Of a DNA stretch of 64,000 nt, positions 60,895 through 64,000 are shown piece by piece. Each line of letters begins with the position of its first letter. Position 1 is the stretch's first letter. The position numbers were made by a program, and so were the translations under genes. Location: assembly GCA_965242735.1 (NCBI GenBank), contig OZ251497.1:1798001-1862000 (forward strand), given 5' to 3'. The notes below the pieces were generated by a model. The model worked only from the letters and a program-made list of their open reading frames with translations. It was not told where the DNA came from and ran no database searches. Source of the DNA: G958295645 sp965242735. GTDB taxonomy: Bacteria; Gemmatimonadota; Gemmatimonadetes; Longimicrobiales; Gaopeijiaceae.

Positions 60895-63800
60895 CTATCG
60901 CCGCCAGGCGTCCGGCGCGGGAACGCCCCGGCTCACTTGGACTTCCAGGCCCGGCTCCGGCGCCGCCGCGGCGGCGTCCGCTTGCGCGACCGCCGTGTCG
61001 GGCCAGTCGCGCAGGATGCCGCGCACGTTGCCCGTGGCCGGGTCGAGCAGCAACGCCGCCGCCGGACCGCTCTCGGCGTCCAGCTGGGCCGTGCCCTCTG
61101 GGCCCGTCAGCACGATGCGCGCCAAGGCGTCCGCCCAGCCAGCCTCGGCCGGAAGCGCGAACACGAACGACTGCCGACCGTCGCCGTCCGCGATCTCCGC
61201 CATGCCGAACCGGCGGTCGAACAGCGCGCGGCCGTCTTCGGCCTCGCCCACGATCCGCCACTCGCCCGCCTCGTCCGGCAACGACGCCCGAGCGTCGTCC
61301 ACGACGAACGACGGGTTCAGGAACGGCTGGCCGTCCGCGTCCGCACCGCCCCACAGCAGCAGAACCCTTGTGGGCGGCCCCTGGAAGGCAGCGACTCCGG
61401 CCTCGTCGTGCATCCGCCACCGAAACGACCGGGCGAAGTGGTAGTCGCCGACCCAATCCCTCCCACAGTAGCCCATCAGGTCGGGCTGTACCGGCAGCAC
61501 GAGTCGCCCCGACCGGCGGTCCCAGCCCCATGCGCCGATGCGGCCCCGGTCGTCCGGAAACGACGGGTCCGGCCCGCGCGCGCCGCCGCAGGGCGCATGC
61601 CAAAGATAGAAGTTGTGGCCGAACTCGTGCGCGATTGTCGATGGATAAGGCACAGAGAACTGGGATCGGCCCGGGACAGTCGCCACCCCGGCGGCCTCGG
61701 TCGGATCGGGCAAGGTGCCCATCCAGTAGCCGCCTCCGTTCTCCATCGTCCGAATCGCCCCAGTCTCGGCCAGGAGATCGAATGCGCTGTTCGAAGAACT
61801 CCACACGGGATCGTGAACCGTCACGCTCATCGCCCCCACGGGCAACAGCCTCCGCGTCTCCTCGAACAGCGGATCGTCCGGCGTCATCCCCCGCGTCACG
61901 TCCAGAATCGACGAGTCGGGATCGGCCTCCCAAAGGAACGGCACCACCGTCACGTCGAACGACGGCAGCTCGTGCACTTCCAACGCCGTTCGCCCCACCG
62001 CAGGAATGCGGTCCGGAACGCCCAGTGCCGAATCGAGGACACCGTCCGGATCGACCTCCACCACCATCTCCACGCCCGGCCGCAAGACGTCGCCCGGGAC
62101 CTCCACGTTCGCCGATGCCCCGAGACTGCCCTCCTGGAACTCCGCCGTCAGCGCTTGCGTTCCCGACGGGACCTCGAAAACCCGCTCCGACCCGTCCCGC
62201 TGGTAGAACGTCGCCCGCGCCGCCGGCGCACGGGCACCCTCGCCTGCGGGCACCGACGCGAAAACCCGCAACAGCCCCGGCCTTCCCGCCACCAGCGGCA
62301 CGGGAAACTCGAACGACTGGATCGCCTGCACGACGTACGCGGCCGCCCTGGCCTCCCCGTCCGCTCGGTCAGCGCAGGACCCGACGCGCCGAACCGGAAT
62401 CGACCTCAGCCACGACTGAAAGGCAACTTCTCGTGGAGCGCACAGCCCCGTGCCGCCGAGCAGGAGCTCCGACATATCGAGCGACGTCCACGCGAAAGGC
62501 AACGTCCCGGACATCCCGGCGTTGTGCGACAGGGAAAGCCGCTCCAAGCTGGCAAGGTTGGCCAGCTCCGGCGGTATCCCGCCCGTCAGATCGTTGCCGT
62601 ACAGGTAGAGCTCCTCCAAGTTCGCCAAGCTGCCCAGCTCCGGCGGTATCCCGCCCGTCAGGTCGTTGCCGTACAGGTAGAGCTCCTCCAAGTTGGCGAG
62701 ATTGCCCAGCTCCGGCGGTATCCCGCCCGTCAGGTCGTTGTCTTGCAGCCCGACCCACTTCAAGTTGGCGAGATTGCCCAGCGACGCGGGGAGATCGCCC
62801 GTTAGTGCGTTCCACCCCAAGCCAAGCCCCTCCAAGCTGGCGAGGTTGCCCAGCTCCGGCGGTATCTCGCCCGCTAGATCGTTGCCCTGCAACTGAAGTG
62901 ACTTTAGATTGCCGAGCTTGGCCAGCTCCGGCGGTAACCCGCCCGCCAAGTCGTTGACTATCAGCCTAAGGAACTCTAAATTGGCGAGGTTGCCCAGCTC
63001 CGGTGGTATCCTGCCCGTCAGGTCGTTCCACGCCAAGGAGAGCCTCTTCAGGCTGCTGAGGTTGCCCAGCTCCGGCGGTATCTCGCCCGTCAGGCCCGCG
63101 GCCTCCCTCCAAAGCGTCACCACTCGTCCTTGGTCGTCCGTGTGGACTCCGTGCCAGTCCTTCAGCGGTGCCGCAGTCAGCCAGTTGTCCTTGTCATTGG
63201 CGTTCCAGTTCGGGCCGTCCGTAGAGTAATACAAGACCTCCAAGACGTCGCGGTCCGTCAGCGACGGGCATTCGACGCCGTTGCCCATATGCGACGCAAT
63301 CGACTGCAACCAGTCCCGGAACGAAGGCTCGGCCGGGACGCACACGCTCGTGCCGTCGTACCGAAGCGCCCGCAACGACAGACCGATTAGGACCAGCGCA
63401 AGACGACCGCCAAGCTCGCGGTTGTCGTCGATTCGCAACTCCCGCAGGGACTTCAACGACGACAGCGACCCCGGCACTACGCCGGACAAGCCGTTTCCGC
63501 TCAAGTCGAGCGCGACGACCCGGCCTGAAACCGAATCCGTCTCGACCCCGTGCCAGTCGCTCAACGGCCCCGGCTGAAGCCATCCGTCCGACGACGTCCA
63601 GCTCGCTCCGCCGGCCGAACCGTACAGGGCCTCGAGCGCCGCCACGTCCGCCTCGTGGCAGAACGGGCCAACTGCCCTGTCGAGTCCGGCTGCGAAGTCG
63701 ATGAACTGTCGCGTGCCTGGTGCGCAAAGACCCGCGTTGTCTGACCAAAACATATTTGTCAGATTAGAGAGGCTACTTAGTTTCGCCGGTATTTCGCCTG

Positions 63801-64000
63801 TCAGGTCGTTGCGGTCCAGGCGAAGCTCCTCCAAGTTGGCGAGGTTGCCCAGCTCCGGCGGCATCTCGCCTGTCAGGTCGTTGCCGAACAGGTAAAGCAC
63901 CTCCAAGTTGGCGAGGTTGCCCAGTTCCGGCGGCATCTCGCCTGTCAGGTCGTTGCGGCCCAGGGAAAGCTCCTCCAAGTTGGCGAGGTTGCCCAGTTCC
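60895..64000 (-). CDS. leucine-rich-repeat surface metalloprotease (start beyond the window)
   Basis: At least 1034 aa; the 5' end is outside. The visible N-terminal part consists of plant-type LRRs (LxxLxxNDLTGxIPPELGNL), at least ten units in two blocks. Between them are cysteine-bearing caps and WNANDKDNWL / DWHGVHTDDQGRVV segments. Then comes the shared module (AAAYVVQAIQSFEFPVPLVA, ASANVEVPGDVLRPGVEMVV) with an intact zinc site IAHEFGHNFYLWHAPCG (HExxHxxxxxH). The end VQVSRGVPAPDAWRR recurs at 59426-59479. It is probably a secreted or surface protease with an adhesive recognition domain. Confidence 0.88.
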   Translation of the reverse strand, partial: ELGNLANLEELSLGRNDLTGEMPPELGNLANLEVLYLFGNDLTGEMPPELGNLANLEELRLDRNDLTGEIPAKLSSLSNLTNMFWSDNAGLCAPGTRQFIDFAAGLDRAVGPFCHEADVAALEALYGSAGGASWTSSDGWLQPGPLSDWHGVETDSVSGRVVALDLSGNGLSGVVPGSLSSLKSLRELRIDDNRELGGRLALVLIGLSLRALRYDGTSVCVPAEPSFRDWLQSIASHMGNGVECPSLTDRDVLEVLYYSTDGPNWNANDKDNWLTAAPLKDWHGVHTDDQGRVVTLWREAAGLTGEIPPELGNLSSLKRLSLAWNDLTGRIPPELGNLANLEFLRLIVNDLAGGLPPELAKLGNLKSLQLQGNDLAGEIPPELGNLASLEGLGLGWNALTGDLPASLGNLANLKWVGLQDNDLTGGIPPELGNLANLEELYLYGNDLTGGIPPELGSLANLEELYLYGNDLTGGIPPELANLASLERLSLSHNAGMSGTLPFAWTSLDMSELLLGGTGLCAPREVAFQSWLRSIPVRRVGSCADRADGEARAAAYVVQAIQSFEFPVPLVAGRPGLLRVFASVPAGEGARAPAARATFYQRDGSERVFEVPSGTQALTAEFQEGSLGASANVEVPGDVLRPGVEMVVEVDPDGVLDSALGVPDRIPAVGRTALEVHELPSFDVTVVPFLWEADPDSSILDVTRGMTPDDPLFEETRRLLPVGAMSVTVHDPVWSSSNSAFDLLAETGAIRTMENGGGYWMGTLPDPTEAAGVATVPGRSQFSVPYPSTIAHEFGHNFYLWHAPCGGARGPDPSFPDDRGRIGAWGWDRRSGRLVLPVQPDLMGYCGRDWVGDYHFARSFRWRMHDEAGVAAFQGPPTRVLLLWGGADADGQPFLNPSFVVDDARASLPDEAGEWRIVGEAEDGRALFDRRFGMAEIADGDGRQSFVFALPAEAGWADALARIVLTGPEGTAQLDAESGPAAALLLDPATGNVRGILRDWPDTAVAQADAAAAAPEPGLEVQVSRGVPAPDAWRR

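Noticed and set aside
60895..64000. Plant contamination because of plant-type LRRs
   Set aside because: The LRRs are fused in frame to the same protease module found in two other bacterial genes of the window, and there are no introns.

Overview
The window is a 64 kb piece of a high-GC genome from a Gram-negative, two-membrane bacterium. The diderm evidence is a gmhB-type heptose phosphatase, many lipoproteins, a beta-barrel-type surface protein and FeoAB iron uptake. The gene families (DUF4159/DUF4175/TPR operon, 'asparagine synthetase B'-like protein, ANK-type transporter, GC-rich hypotheticals) suggest Gemmatimonadota or a close relative. That placement is an inference; the window has no rRNA. 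Most genes lie on the minus strand in tightly packed operons with ATGA or GTGA stop/start overlaps.

Layout: 1-7.9 kb holds gmhB (partial), selA, an Ig-like lipoprotein, valS, a membrane-anchored hypothetical and a fumarylacetoacetase-fold enzyme. 8-9.3 kb holds a metallo-beta-lactamase-fold exported protein and a 65-aa protein with a duplicated leader. 9.4-21.4 kb is one long coupled block read trxA > rsmI > DUF4159 > DUF4175 > TPR > 'AsnB-like' > dinG. 21.5-26.4 kb holds methylmalonyl-CoA epimerase and a giant repeat-bearing metalloprotease whose start carries an 18-nt homopolymer. 26.4-43.7 kb is mixed core metabolism: clpB with a striking operator array, sufE, a PA0069-type radical SAM protein, cytochrome c, ferredoxin reductase, feoB with a DtxR-FeoA fusion regulator and its palindrome, threonine aldolase, an ANK-like transporter, and an Rpn/PD-(D/E)XK-type nuclease.

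43.8-64 kb is the accessory part. It contains an M14 peptidase pair, a catalytically dead metalloprotease paralogue in a low-GC operon with two small membrane proteins, a stretch of gene fragments, a ~2000-aa cadherin-repeat surface protein, phoD, a small two-helix membrane protein, a regulator split by a 20-nt homopolymer, and an LRR-metalloprotease running off the window end.

The most unusual theme is a family of surface metalloproteases. One C-terminal peptidase module is joined to different N-terminal modules (bacterial Ig repeats, a membrane anchor, leucine-rich repeats). It is linked to a homopolymer cassette found both inside an AraC-like regulator and at the start of one protease, which looks like a shared phase-variation switch. 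Fragments of the regulator, phoD, the nuclease and the cadherin protein are scattered nearby, so the region is being reshuffled. Separately, three identical palindromes at exactly 42-bp spacing precede clpB. Short two- or three-copy tandem duplications of about 60-73 bp recur in spacers, some carrying the start codon of the next exported protein.
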